DNA of 64,000 bases, taken from Treponema sp. GTDB lineage: Bacteria; Spirochaetota; Spirochaetia; Treponematales; Treponemataceae. Each line of letters begins with the position of its first letter. Within the stretch, counting starts at the first letter, position 1. Location: assembly GCA_024402535.1 (NCBI GenBank), contig JAKSTN010000003.1:1-64000 (forward strand). The letters are read 5' to 3'. The position numbers were made by a program, and so were the translations under genes. Shown in pieces: positions 16,094-26,900 of this stretch. The notes beneath the pieces were generated by a model. The model was not told the origin of the DNA and did no database searches. It worked only from the letters and a program-made list of their open reading frames with translations.

Positions 16094-18172
16094 ATGCGAA
16101 CAAAATATTCAATCAAATTTAAACTTCTCACACTTATTATTGTAATAGTGGCAATGGCAAACCTTACTGTAGGAATCCGTTCAATTAATATTTCAAGTAA
16201 AGTTATTTCGGAAACTGTTGCTTCTAATATGAAGAACCAGGCAAATACTGTGGCCCGTCTTGTTGAAGACGTAATTTCCCAAGAGTTCAAGCTTCTGGAC
16301 GGGCTTGCTCAGATTCCAATAATCGGCGAAAGAGATGTAAGCATTAAAGAAAAGCAGGACCTTTTGACAAATATTACAAAAATGGATCCTAAAAAATACA
16401 ATAACATCGGGTACTGCAGTGTTGATGGAAAAGCTCTTGTTGGTCCAAGAACTATGGATTTTTCTCAGAGAGATCTTTATTTGAATGCAAAGAAAAATGA
16501 ACGCTATGCTTCAGAACCTTCGGAAAGTTCATTCCAGCCCGGCATGTGGCTTATGTATTATTCTGTTCCTGTGTTCAGAAACGGCGTATTCGAAGGAGCG
16601 GTTCTTTCTGTTGTAGAAGGAAATGACCTTGATGTTATTGCTTCGGGAATTGATATTGGTAATGGAAGTGGAATTCATCCTTTGATTGTTGACCGTAAAA
16701 CAGGTCAGGTGATTGGTATTGCTGACAGGGAAAAAATGCCTGACGCATCTGACCAAGAATTTGGAAAAATCATGCAGTCTGTTACACAGAATGCTGAAGG
16801 ATATTACAGCTATAAAGATTCTGTAACAAATCAGGATATGCTCGTAGCTTTCTGTCAGATTCCGGACAGTACTGCACAGTGGAGCGTTATCTGTACAGTT
16901 CCTGCAAAACTTTATCTCAGCGGAATTGATGTGATTAAGTATAATTCTATGGGAGCACTTGTTTTATCACTTTTAATCTCTATTGCAGTTTCCAGCGTTC
17001 TTATTTCGATTATTATTAAACCATTGAGAAATGTAAATAAGTCGATGAATGAAATTGCTTCGGGTAGTGCAGACCTTACAAAGCGTATTGAAAAAACTAC
17101 ACGTGATGAAGTTGGTCAGCTTGTTGAAGGTTTCAACTCCTTTACAGAAAAAATGCAGACAATTGTAAAAGATATTCAGTACAGTAATGATTATCTTGGT
17201 GAAATTGGTATTGAGCTGGATTCAAGTACTGCTGAAACCGGAGTTTCCATAAAAGAAATTATTGAAAATATCGCAGATGTTCATAATCAGATTGATGTTC
17301 AGTCAAACAGTGTTCATGAAACAGCAGGTGCTGTAAATGAAATTGCTTCGAATATAGAATCCCTCGAAAGAATGATTGCTAAACAGTCAGAAGGAGTCAG
17401 TCAAGCAAGTTCTGAAGTTCAGAAAATGATTCACAATATTGCTTCGGTAAATGAATCAATGGATAAAATGGCTGTTTCTTTTACGGAACTTACAACCAGT
17501 GCAAAGGAAGGAACTATCATTCAGAATGAAGTGAACACAAAAATTGAAGAAATTCTGAATCAGAGTAAAACCCTTCAGGATGCCAATATCGCCATTGCTT
17601 CTATCGCAGGGCAGACAAACCTTCTTGCTATGAATGCCGCCATTGAAGCGGCTCATGCCGGTGAAGCGGGAAAAGGTTTCAGTGTTGTTGCTGATGAAAT
17701 CCGTAAGCTTTCTGAAACCTCCAGCGCACAGTCAAAAACAATTGGCGAACATTTGTCCAATATTCAGACTTCAATTCAGAATGTTGTTACTGCATGTACA
17801 AAATCAAGTCAGGCATTTGAAAGTATGGCAGAAAGAATCGGCATGACTGATGAACTGGTAAAAATTATTAAGACTGTTATGGAAGCCCAGACAGAAGGTT
17901 CTCGTCAGATTGATGCTTCGCTGCACGCAATGAATGACAGTACAGAAGAAGTCCGCATTGCAAGTCAGGAAATGGCATATGGTAATAAGGCTATTCTTGA
18001 AGAAGTTAGCGTTCTTCAGGATGCAACTGGTGTAATGAAAATCTCTATGGAAAAGATGAGAGATAAAGCATCTAAAATTACAGAAACAGAAAATACTTTA
18101 AGTAATATTTCAAATAAGATGCGGGATTCTATTTCTGATATCAGTAACCAGATTAACCAGTTTGACGTTTAG
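16094..18172 (+). CDS. Methyl-accepting chemotaxis protein with extracytoplasmic dCache-like sensor
   Basis: A 692-residue chemoreceptor of standard topology. TM1 is at about residues 12-30 (LLTLIIVIVAMANLTVGI). An extracytoplasmic domain of roughly 240 residues has the Cache-type features DFSQRDLYLNAKK and WLMYYSVPVF. TM2 is at about 278-302 (LVLSLLISIAVSSVLISIII). HAMP (KPLRNVNKSMNEIASGSADL) is followed by a coiled-coil signalling domain with tip [20 protein letters not shown] and [15 protein letters not shown]. The periplasmic domain probably binds small metabolites such as amino or organic acids; the ligand is not predictable here. The signalling tip is almost identical to that of the preceding receptor, suggesting that both join the same arrays. 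Confidence 0.93.
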   Translation: MRTKYSIKFKLLTLIIVIVAMANLTVGIRSINISSKVISETVASNMKNQANTVARLVEDVISQEFKLLDGLAQIPIIGERDVSIKEKQDLLTNITKMDPKKYNNIGYCSVDGKALVGPRTMDFSQRDLYLNAKKNERYASEPSESSFQPGMWLMYYSVPVFRNGVFEGAVLSVVEGNDLDVIASGIDIGNGSGIHPLIVDRKTGQVIGIADREKMPDASDQEFGKIMQSVTQNAEGYYSYKDSVTNQDMLVAFCQIPDSTAQWSVICTVPAKLYLSGIDVIKYNSMGALVLSLLISIAVSSVLISIIIKPLRNVNKSMNEIASGSADLTKRIEKTTRDEVGQLVEGFNSFTEKMQTIVKDIQYSNDYLGEIGIELDSSTAETGVSIKEIIENIADVHNQIDVQSNSVHETAGAVNEIASNIESLERMIAKQSEGVSQASSEVQKMIHNIASVNESMDKMAVSFTELTTSAKEGTIIQNEVNTKIEEILNQSKTLQDANIAIASIAGQTNLLAMNAAIEAAHAGEAGKGFSVVADEIRKLSETSSAQSKTIGEHLSNIQTSIQNVVTACTKSSQAFESMAERIGMTDELVKIIKTVMEAQTEGSRQIDASLHAMNDSTEEVRIASQEMAYGNKAILEEVSVLQDATGVMKISMEKMRDKASKITETENTLSNISNKMRDSISDISNQINQFDV

Positions 18173-18203
18173 AACGCAACAGGGGGACGGAGGCCGCGCA
18201 GCG

Positions 18204-18269
18204 TTCCGCGGGCGGAAGCCCGCGGAATGAGGGCTACCGAAGCCGGAGTGACCCGGCCGCGAAGCGGGT
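18204..18269. repeat. GC-rich palindrome and shared repeat fragment
   Basis: TTCCGCGGGC at 18204-18213 and GCCCGCGGAA at 18218-18227 form a perfect 10-bp hairpin with a GGAA loop. The 15-mer GGCCGCGAAGCGGGT at 18255-18269 is the same as at 11776-11790. No T tract follows, so it is not a classic terminator. Confidence 0.65.
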
Positions 18270-18296
18270 TGCCATGAATGATTTTTCCTTTATAAT
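18269..18296 (+). promoter_or_regulatory. Promoter of the RNase II-family gene, 6 nt before the ATG
   Basis: TTGCCA at 18269-18274, a 16-nt spacer and TATAAT at 18291-18296. The ATG at 18303 follows after 6 nt with no Shine-Dalgarno, so the message is predicted to be leaderless. The -35 overlaps the end of the GC-rich repeat. Confidence 0.55.
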
Positions 18297-18302
18297 AAGC
18301 CT

Positions 18303-20216
18303 ATGCTTTGCAAAAATTCCCTTGTTTTATATAAAAATAATGCAGCCGTTGTTGTTGAACAGGATGGCGAAAAATATCTTATCCGCTGGTGCTCTCAGCC
18401 AGCAACTCCCACAGGAAAAAAAGCAGTTTACTCTGAACAGAAAGTCCGCGAAAAGGATTTTATCACTTTAAGTGAAAAGCCGTGTTCTTCTTTGGATAAA
18501 GTTCTAGAAAAAGCTTCTGCTGACGGGCTTGAAGCTTTGGAAGGAGGCCTTCAGGAAGCCTATGAACTTTTTGCTTCTGATGATCAGATGTCGGGCGTGT
18601 CTCTTAATGATATTGCTGAGATGGCTGTTGGAGGTGTTGAAGCAGATTCAATTTTTGCAGTTTACCAGGCGGTGAAAGCTTCTCTTATGTTCAGTCAGGA
18701 TGAAGATGCGTTTAAGGCGGGGAACCTGGTTTTTAGTTTGAGAACAGAAAATGAGATTAAGGCAATAAAACAAAAACTTGATGAAAAAGAACATGCTGCG
18801 GAAATCCGTGCCGCTTTTATTCAGCGTCTTAAAGATAAAGCCTTGAACTTGCCCGACGATTCCCGTTTTATGGGGGAAATTGAAACTTTTGCTTTGGGTA
18901 AGATGGAAAAATCGAAAACTTTGGAAGAAGCAAAGATTCCTCAGGATGTTCAGAAAGCTCACAAACTTTTAATTGAAACCGGCATCTGGGATTATACAAA
19001 AAATCCGTATCCTACAAGATTTGGTTTTGCTTTTGATTCTGCAAGCGAAGGACTTGGGGCAGTTCCTGAAGAAGAACGTGTGGAAGTTTCTGGCGTTGCC
19101 TATGCCATAGACAGTGACCATTCAACAGACCCTGACGATGCCATCAGCTTTGACGGCGAATATCTTTGGGTTCATATTGCTGACCCTGCAAGTTTTGTAA
19201 TGCCTGACAGCCCTGTTGATATTGCGGCCCGTAACCGTGGTACAACCCTTTATATTCCGGAAGGCGCTTCCCGTATGCTTTGCGAAGAAGCTCTGGAAGA
19301 TTACGCGCTTGGGCTTAAAGAGATAAGCACTGCTCTAAGTTTTAAGGTAAAGTTCGATGAAGAAACAGGCGTTGAATCCTGCGAGGTTCTGAAGACTCGG
19401 GTTAAAGTAAAGCGTCTTACTTATAAGCAGGCGGAAGAGCAGAAAGATTCTGATGAACTTAAAGTGTTTTTTGATATTGCCCGGAAAAATTTGGCTCGAC
19501 GTAACCGCCGTGGTGCTGTTTCAATCAATTTTCCGGAAGTACACATTACTGTAGATAAGGAAACAAAGAAGGTTTCCATTGAACCTGAAGAAAAATATGA
19601 ATCGAATGACATGATTATGGAAATGATGCTTCTGGCAGGGGAAGGGGCTGCAAAGTTTGCAGAAAAAAATAATATTCCGTTCCCGTTTGTCGGACAGGAA
19701 GCTCCGGAATTTCCTGATTCAATTCCAGAAGGATATGCCGGCGACTTTGCCCGCATTAAATGTATGCGTAAACGAAGTGTAGGCATTACTCCAATGGCTC
19801 ACGCTGGTCTTGGTCTTTCCGTTTATACTCAGGTAACAAGTCCTTTGCGCCGTTACGGAGATCTCATTGCTCACCAGCAGCTCAGGGCATTTCTTGACGG
19901 CCGCCGCCTCCTTGATAAAGATGACATGCTTCTTCGCGTTTCTGCCGGAGACGCTGCTAGTATTGCGGCAAAAAAAGCAAGCCGTCTTTCCGACACTCAC
20001 TGGAAGCTTGTTTACCTTATTCAGAATCCTGACTGGACCGGTGACGCTTACGTTCTGGACCACAAGGGAAAAGATACTCTGTTCCTGATTCCTTCTCTGG
20101 ACATGCAGACTACAATGCAGGGCTGCGATCACATGGAACTGAATGAAAAAGTCACACTGAAAATGGATCGCTGCGAAATCAGCACCCAGGAAGTTGTATT
20201 TCAGATTGTAAGCTGA
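18303..20216 (+). CDS. RNase II/R-family exoribonuclease (RNB domain)
   Basis: A 637-residue 3'-to-5' exoribonuclease. The RNB core contains the metal-binding Asp cluster in DSDHSTDPDDAISFD, then WVHIADPA, GTTLYIPEG, RRGAVSINFPE and the terminal block YTQVTSPLRRYGDLIAHQQL. The N-terminal 240 residues are poorly conserved. A weak C-terminal OB/S1-like segment follows (about residues 565-637). The short length and absence of a long basic tail favour an RNase II-like rather than RNase R-like enzyme, but that is a judgement. A second in-frame reading near 18274 in another frame is not credible. Confidence 0.88.
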   Translation: MLCKNSLVLYKNNAAVVVEQDGEKYLIRWCSQPATPTGKKAVYSEQKVREKDFITLSEKPCSSLDKVLEKASADGLEALEGGLQEAYELFASDDQMSGVSLNDIAEMAVGGVEADSIFAVYQAVKASLMFSQDEDAFKAGNLVFSLRTENEIKAIKQKLDEKEHAAEIRAAFIQRLKDKALNLPDDSRFMGEIETFALGKMEKSKTLEEAKIPQDVQKAHKLLIETGIWDYTKNPYPTRFGFAFDSASEGLGAVPEEERVEVSGVAYAIDSDHSTDPDDAISFDGEYLWVHIADPASFVMPDSPVDIAARNRGTTLYIPEGASRMLCEEALEDYALGLKEISTALSFKVKFDEETGVESCEVLKTRVKVKRLTYKQAEEQKDSDELKVFFDIARKNLARRNRRGAVSINFPEVHITVDKETKKVSIEPEEKYESNDMIMEMMLLAGEGAAKFAEKNNIPFPFVGQEAPEFPDSIPEGYAGDFARIKCMRKRSVGITPMAHAGLGLSVYTQVTSPLRRYGDLIAHQQLRAFLDGRRLLDKDDMLLRVSAGDAASIAAKKASRLSDTHWKLVYLIQNPDWTGDAYVLDHKGKDTLFLIPSLDMQTTMQGCDHMELNEKVTLKMDRCEISTQEVVFQIVS

Positions 20217-20244
20217 ATTGAGAATGGACAATTGAGAATGGACA
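20217..20244 (+). repeat. 14-bp tandem duplication after the exonuclease gene
   Basis: ATTGAGAATGGACA occurs twice head-to-tail, directly after the stop codon. Confidence 0.7.
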
Positions 20245-20340
20245 ATTGAAAAATGTCCGGAAGGAAGAAAACTGACCGTTATGGAGAAAATCTCTGTGAT
20301 GGTCATTTTTTTTGGGGGGAGCAGCGCCTGCCAGGAGTAA

Positions 20341-20527
20341 ACTCGCCACGGTTGTGCGGGCGCGTGGGAGGTGTTAAGTCTTGCCACGGCGGTGTGAGCG
20401 CGGGTGTGAGAAAAACTTGCCACGGCGTTGTGAGCGCCGCTTTGCGGGCATGGCGCTGGGGTGTGAGAAAAACTCGCCACGGTTGTGCGGGCACGTGGGA
20501 GGTGTTAAGTCTTGCAACGGCGGTGTG
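20341..20527. repeat. Pair of 56-bp GC-rich direct repeats
   Basis: A 56-bp unit beginning ACTCGCCACGGTTGTGCGGG lies at 20341-20396 and again at 20472-20527, 131 bp apart, with two differences. A partial related copy (TTGCCACGGCGTTGTGAGCG) sits between them near 20417. The base composition is far more GC-rich than the flanking DNA. A reading frame runs through it (20253-20582), but its sequence is low-complexity and dictated by the repeats, so I do not call a gene. Confidence 0.8.
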
Positions 20528-20549
20528 GGGGCGTAAAATGGGCTTTTGG

Positions 20550-20833
20550 GCTATAAATTTTGCTATTCCAACGATTTTATAGTTGATTTCCATCATTTTT
20601 TTATTGTATTTGGCATAAAACGCCGGTAAAAAGCTATAATTTTATCAATTTCTGAAAACTTATAGCCAAAACAGGACCCTATCCCACCACATTTAACGCT
20701 TTTTCCCTTACAAAAAGCTATAAATCTGCCTGATTCTGAAAATTTATAGCAAAAACAATGGATTTTCCTGCTTCGGGCAGTGAATTATCCATTATAAAAG
20801 CTATAAATTTTTCCTTTTCCTTTTTTTTATAGC
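20550..20833. repeat. Four AT-rich palindromes with 83-84 bp period
   Basis: Units begin with GCTATAAAT or GCTATAAT at 20550, 20633, 20717 and 20800 (steps 83, 84 and 83). Units 2, 3 and 4 close with a TTATAGC-type inverted arm (ending about 20666, 20750 and 20833); unit 1 closes with TTTTATAG near 20582. Units 2 and 3 also share TTCTGAAAA and a trailing AAAACA. The array ends 162 bp before the start of the giant surface protein gene. The remaining gap (20834-20979) holds no further feature I can support. Confidence 0.75.
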
Positions 20834-20979
20834 TTTTTTACTTCTTTTCAGTGAAACTTCATAATAATTCCAATAAGGTTTCCTAAACCGTCCTCAAAAA
20901 ATCACCGATACTTGAAGAGGATTAGTACGTTTGCGTCCTGACGGTGCAAAGTGGACTTTTTAGAGATATGAACATGATG

Positions 20980-20985
20980 TATAAT
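20980..20985 (+). promoter_or_regulatory. -10 hexamer before the giant surface protein gene
   Basis: TATAAT ends 9 nt before the preferred ATG at 20995. No convincing -35 lies at standard spacing, so an activator or another promoter may be involved. Confidence 0.35.
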
Positions 20986-20994
20986 TTTAAGAAG

Positions 20995-23900
20995 ATGAAA
21001 AACCGTAAAGAATGCGGAAAAATATATAGAAGAAATCCTCTTTTCAAGCGCCTTGCAGTACTTATGGTGCTGCTCTTTTGTGTGGAAAGCGTGTGGGCAG
21101 GTGTATATGAATGGACTGGTGGTGCAGGAGATTTAAGTTGGACTACTCCTGGAAACTGGAAATTAAATGGTGTTGATGCTATGTCATATCCTGGAAACAA
21201 CGGGAATGCTGGAAATGATGATGTTGTTGTAAAAACGGCTTCAGGTGCGGTTAATATTGTTTTACCAAAAGACATTCAGATTCATGGTTTTATAACCTAT
21301 GGTCAGAATACTTGTACTATTTCTTCTGAAAATTTTTCGTTTAATGTTAGCGTACTGCTTATTGGTAGTTCAGCGAACTGGTATAGAATTGATAGTTCGA
21401 GACTTCCAAATGTTAACACTGATTATGTTCCAAACTCTGATGAAAATAAAAGTGGATCTTTGAAAATTCAAGGATCAACAACAGTTAATATCGTAATGAT
21501 AGATACGTCATCATGGACTGAATCTTATGAAAAGAAAAATGAATTGTCTGTAAGTTATGGGGCTTCAGTAAATATTTCAACCTGGGAAACTGGAAGTAAC
21601 ACTCAGGAATTTAAAGATGAAAGTGGCAATATTATTGGGACAAATACAAACCGTGTTCAACTTGAGATAGAAGGTAATGTTGTTTCAGAAACTGTAAACG
21701 GATCTGCCACAGACGAATTAAAATCAGAAATTGAAAAAAATCCTAATGCAGTAAATGTTAATGAAAATACTTTTATCTGGACAGGAAATGCAGGTGATGG
21801 AAAATGGTCAACCGCAGGAAACTGGAAAAATAATGTTGTTCCAAATGCGAATACAGCAGAAGTATTAATAAAAGGTACAGCTTCTTCGATTACAATAGAA
21901 TCTGCAGAATCTTTTACTGTAAAGACTTTAAATTTTTCAGATAACCCTAGTTTGAAAATATCAGGAACTTTAACTATCGAAGAAAACTTGGGTTCGGCAT
22001 TCAATATTATTGATTCTGAATCAGTTGGAAAACTGATAGTTGCTAAAAATATTATTCCACCAAAAAGTTTTGACAGTTCTACGCTTGAAATTGAATGTAA
22101 GAATCTGGAATTAACAAAGAATTTTAAAACTAAGGCATTAAGTATTAATGATACAGGAATTGTCACTTTTAATGGAAGTGAAGATCAAACTTTTAATGTA
22201 AATAGTGTTTCTTTGTCTGATGTGGCAGTTTCAAAAGCAGGCGGAAAGGTTTCATTTTTAGGCGGTACAACTTTCACTAATTTTTTAGAAAACTCAACTA
22301 GTTGTGATTACTACTTTGATGGATCTGTAGTATTTACTAACATCCCAAATAGTGGTAAAGGTTTTCAAACAATTGGTACTGTTTTTATAACAGAGAATTG
22401 TAATTCATTTAATGTAAACGATGATTTATCATTCATAGGAGATTTGATTGATAAAGGTACTTGGGATGGAACGGGTAAAATCATTTTTAATGGAACAGGC
22501 GATCAAACCTTCACACCGAAAGCAGGTACTACATATTCTGAAATTCAAGAAAATAAATCTGGTGGTAAACTGACTGTAACTTCAGCCTTAAACGCCACAG
22601 CTGTAACCCTTACTAAAGGAACCGACACTTCTTTTAATGGATCTGTAACGCTTTCTTCTTTTACTGATGCAGTGGGTGCAGGAAATGTCAGTTTTAATGC
22701 GGGTGGAACAATTTCGTCTGACACTGTATTCAACACCACGGGCGACGTAACTTTCTCAGGAAATACTGCATTAAGCTTTGGGGCTAACACAGCAGAACAT
22801 ACTGCTGGTAAAACAATTTTAAAAGGTAATGTGACTGCATCGACTCTTTCAATTGGTAATGGAAGTCTTGAAGGTAATTCAACCATAACAGGCTATTTGA
22901 CTTTTAATGGTGGTATAGATGAATCTGGTAGGTGTGTATTTGACCGCTCTTCAACAGCAAACGGAGTAACTTTAACGGTTACAAATAATATCACATCAAC
23001 CGGATTCTATTCTTTAGGAGATGCCAGAGCCATAACTTTGGTCGCCGGTACAGCAACCTTTACTAATAATGGTAATTTAAAGATACCTCATTCTTCATCA
23101 ATTACTGCAAATTTTGAAAACAGCGGAACATTGTCTGCAGGTGGTTCTGGTACTGATTCTGCGTGTAAGATTAATGGAACTTTTACAAATACGGGATATG
23201 TAATTATTCCAGATGGAAAATATCTCAACGTGACAGGAACTGTAGATGATTCTGCAGGTACTGGATGGAATGCTGATAACCAAACAGGAACCCTTCAGTT
23301 TACAGGATTAGCAGATCAGTCGTTTGTTAATAAAGACTCACGAACTTACGCTTCAATAAATGTGAAATTGAATAATGGTAAGACTCTGTCAGTTTCAAAT
23401 CCACTTACTATTACAAACTTAAAGCTCACATCCGGAAATTTATCTTTTTCCCAGACTGTGACTGTTATAAATTATAGTGAAACTTTAACTCCTTCTGGAG
23501 CCATTACATTCAACGGTTCTACTGCAATTTTCGAAAATGGCGTAACTTTCAATACAACAGGAACTGTAACAGTTGCTTCCAGAAATACACTTTCTGCTGC
23601 AGAAAATAAATCTTTGACTTTTAATAAAACTGATATTAAAGGAACTGTTACTACAACAGGAACAGGTACTCAAACCTATAAAGGAATAACAACTTTAAGC
23701 GGTAGTATTTCATCTGTTGGAAATGTTTCTTTTGATAACGATGCAAGTCTTGAAGTGCAAAGCGCAATGGCAGAAGTTTCCGGGGCTGATATTAAGACTC
23801 CTGCAATTTCAACAAGCAGTACATCAAATAATATTACCCTAAAATCAACCACTGGTAATTTTACAACTGGTCAAATTGGTGCAAATGCCACAAATAAAAT

Positions 23901-26900
23901 CGGAACAGGAGATAAAGGTTTTAATACAGTAACATTTAATTCCGAAGAAGTTGATTTAACTGTAAATTCAAGAAAGATATTTGCTCAGGAATTAAAACTT
24001 GAAACAACAGGCTCAATTACAGTAAATAAATTAAGTTTTGATGGTGAGTTAAAGCTTAATACAGCATCCTCTGTTTCATTGAATGGAGGAAGTGCAGCCG
24101 ATGAAAAGCTTTCTGTCAAAGCTTTAAGTTACGAAAATCTTCCTTTATATATCTATCTTTCGGGAATTATAGAAGTAACAGGTATAGATGGTTTTGTAAT
24201 TCCTGTAAAAGCAGGGCCTGTGTATATTCCGGTTGCTCTTTCAGATGCAACAAAAATTATAACCACAGGAACTGATGCACCTGTAACTTTGTATGACAAT
24301 ATTACAGGTGGAAAAAATCTTACTGTTACAAATGCCGGAATCTTTACATTAAATGAAACGTCTGCTGTTTCAGATCCTGCGACTTTTGATGCAACACCAG
24401 CTTCTTCTTGTTCAGTAGGTACATTCATTCAGGATGGTGCAGGAGCAGTGAATATTGCCGGTGATATTTCAGCATCCGGTGATATTAGCTTTGCATCTGA
24501 TGTTTCACTTTCTGACAATGTTGTATTAATAACTGATTCTGGAAAAACTGTAAACTTTACAGGTGGAAATACATCTGTTTCGGATTCAGCTTCAGGAAAT
24601 ACTTTAATTGTTACAGGCGGCACTTTAGTTGTTAATAAAACAAATCAGTCAAATACACTGGCTGTAAATATACCTGTAATTGCAAATTCTGATTTTACAG
24701 TTACACAGGGAACAGTTACTGGAAATGGAGATGCTACCGTAAAAGGAAACTTCAGTGATGCAGGTACCTGGAGCGGAACTGGAAAAATTATTTTAAGTGG
24801 TTCTGCAGACCAGACATTTACTCCAGGAACATCAACTTATCAAAATATTGAAGTAAATAAAACAGGAAAAATATCATTCATTGCAAACACTCTTACGGTA
24901 AATGAAATTACGCTGACTTCAAGTGAAAACGTTGTTTTCGGTACAGCCGTTGAACTTAATGTTATAACTGATGCTGCAACTACTGGAAATATTACTTTTG
25001 AAGCAGGATCTTCTATTGGAACTGATACAACATTTGTAACAACAGGACAAGTTCAGTTTGGAAATGATTCTTCAGATGCAGTATCTTTTGGAACAAATTC
25101 AGTTACTCATACAACAGGAAAAACTGTAATTAATGGTAGTCTTGCTGCAAAAAATACATCTTTTAGCGAAACAGAATTAACCGGAACTATTACAGCTTCC
25201 GGAACTGCAGATTTTAGTGGAAAACTTACAGTAAATGGAACAGTGGATTCTGCCAGTACGCTCACCATTTCTGATGATCTTCTGCTGTCTGAAAATTCTA
25301 CATTTAAGGCTTCTACCATTAATGTAACCGGTGGCTCAGATGCCTCTAACAAGAAAACAATTTCAGGTGGGAAAATACTTACTTTACTCAATCATTCAGC
25401 AGGTACTGCTGTTGAAATGAGTATTGCAGATTACAGTGAAATTACTTCAACAGAAATTATATTTAGCCCGGTAACAGGAAAGCTTATTAATAACGGAAAT
25501 CTTTCTGTTGGAAGCGATATTTCCATAAACGGTAATTTTACTAATGCTGGAACATTCTTTCTTGGAACTTACATTATTGCAGTTTCAGGTGATGTTACAA
25601 ACTCAAGTATATTTAATAATAATAGTGGAACAGTTTCTGTAAAAGGAAATGTCTCAAATAGTGGAACCTGGGATAAGAATACTGGAATTATAAAAATCTG
25701 TGGAACAGGAACGACTTTAATTTCTGGGTTAAAAGATTTTTATAATCTTACAATTGATTCGTCTGATGAAACTGGATCCAAAGCTGTAAAAATTCCTGCA
25801 GGAAGCGGTAATGCTATTACAGTATCTAATGCGCTTTTTATAAAAGGAAATTCTTCAAAAAATCTTTCTGTTGTTTCTGATGCTGCATCTCCAAATGCAA
25901 CTGACAGTACATGGTGGTATTTGAATCAGGATATTCCTTCAGTTTCTGTAAGCTATGCAAAAATCGGATATGCATATTCATATGGAAATATTTCTTCATC
26001 TGTAACTGATTGTGAAGAAATACTTTCTTCAGATAATTACACAACTTTCAACTGGTTTGGAAGCCATAAATATATCTGGACAGGTGCTTCTAATTCTTTA
26101 TGGGGAACTGCCGGCAACTGGAAGAATGATAAGGGCGGAGTGTTTACTCAGGCTCCGTATAAGACTGATGCCAGTGCTGAAATTGAAATTTCAGAAGGTT
26201 CAGCAACAGGAGCAGATAGGCTTCTTATTCTGGATGGAGATATTTCAGTAAAATCTTTCACAGTTGATGCTAAAAAACGTGTTGACCTGACATCCTGTGG
26301 AGTTACTGCAGAGACCATTACGAATAATGGAATTATTGCATTAGACGGAACGAAAACAGTTCCGCTTTCTGGAAGTATAACACATGATGATGATTCTGAA
26401 ATTGAATTTAAAGGATGGACTTCAGGTATTGCAGTTCAGACTACTCCGGCAGGTTTAGGTCTTGGCAGCAGTACAACATATAACTTTAAGAAACTTCTTA
26501 TAACTGGAAATGCATCATATGAATTTGAATTCCCTTCTGGAAGTACAATAAATGCAGATTCCGTAAAGATCAATGCATCTGTTGGTAAAACAAATTCTCT
26601 TTCTTCATTAAAGGTTACAGGAATTTCTGATATTAATAGTAATTTAATAAAGACTACAGGCGGGCAGGAATTTGGTGATTCTGTAAATCTTTTGTCAGAT
26701 ATTGAATTTATAAATACCGGAACGGATTCAAAAGTGAAGTTTGATGGAACTGTTGACGGTAGTGTAACTTTAATTGTTAATGCGGATGTGGACTTGAATG
26801 GTCCTGTTACAACAAATGAAAAGAAGCAGCATTATAAAAAATCTGTTACAATTTTGAATGATATTGCTCTTACAGGAAGTCAGGTTCAGTTTGATGGAAC

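Noticed and set aside
20253..20582. Reading frame of 109 codons in the GC-rich repeats
   Set aside because: Its sequence follows from the 56-bp DNA repeats and GC bias; no start signal and no protein motif.
20550..20833. CRISPR-like array (regular repeats with unrelated spacers)
   Set aside because: Units are imperfect palindromes with variable inner sequence, only four copies exist, and no cas genes are nearby. The repeats are not identical as CRISPR repeats would be.
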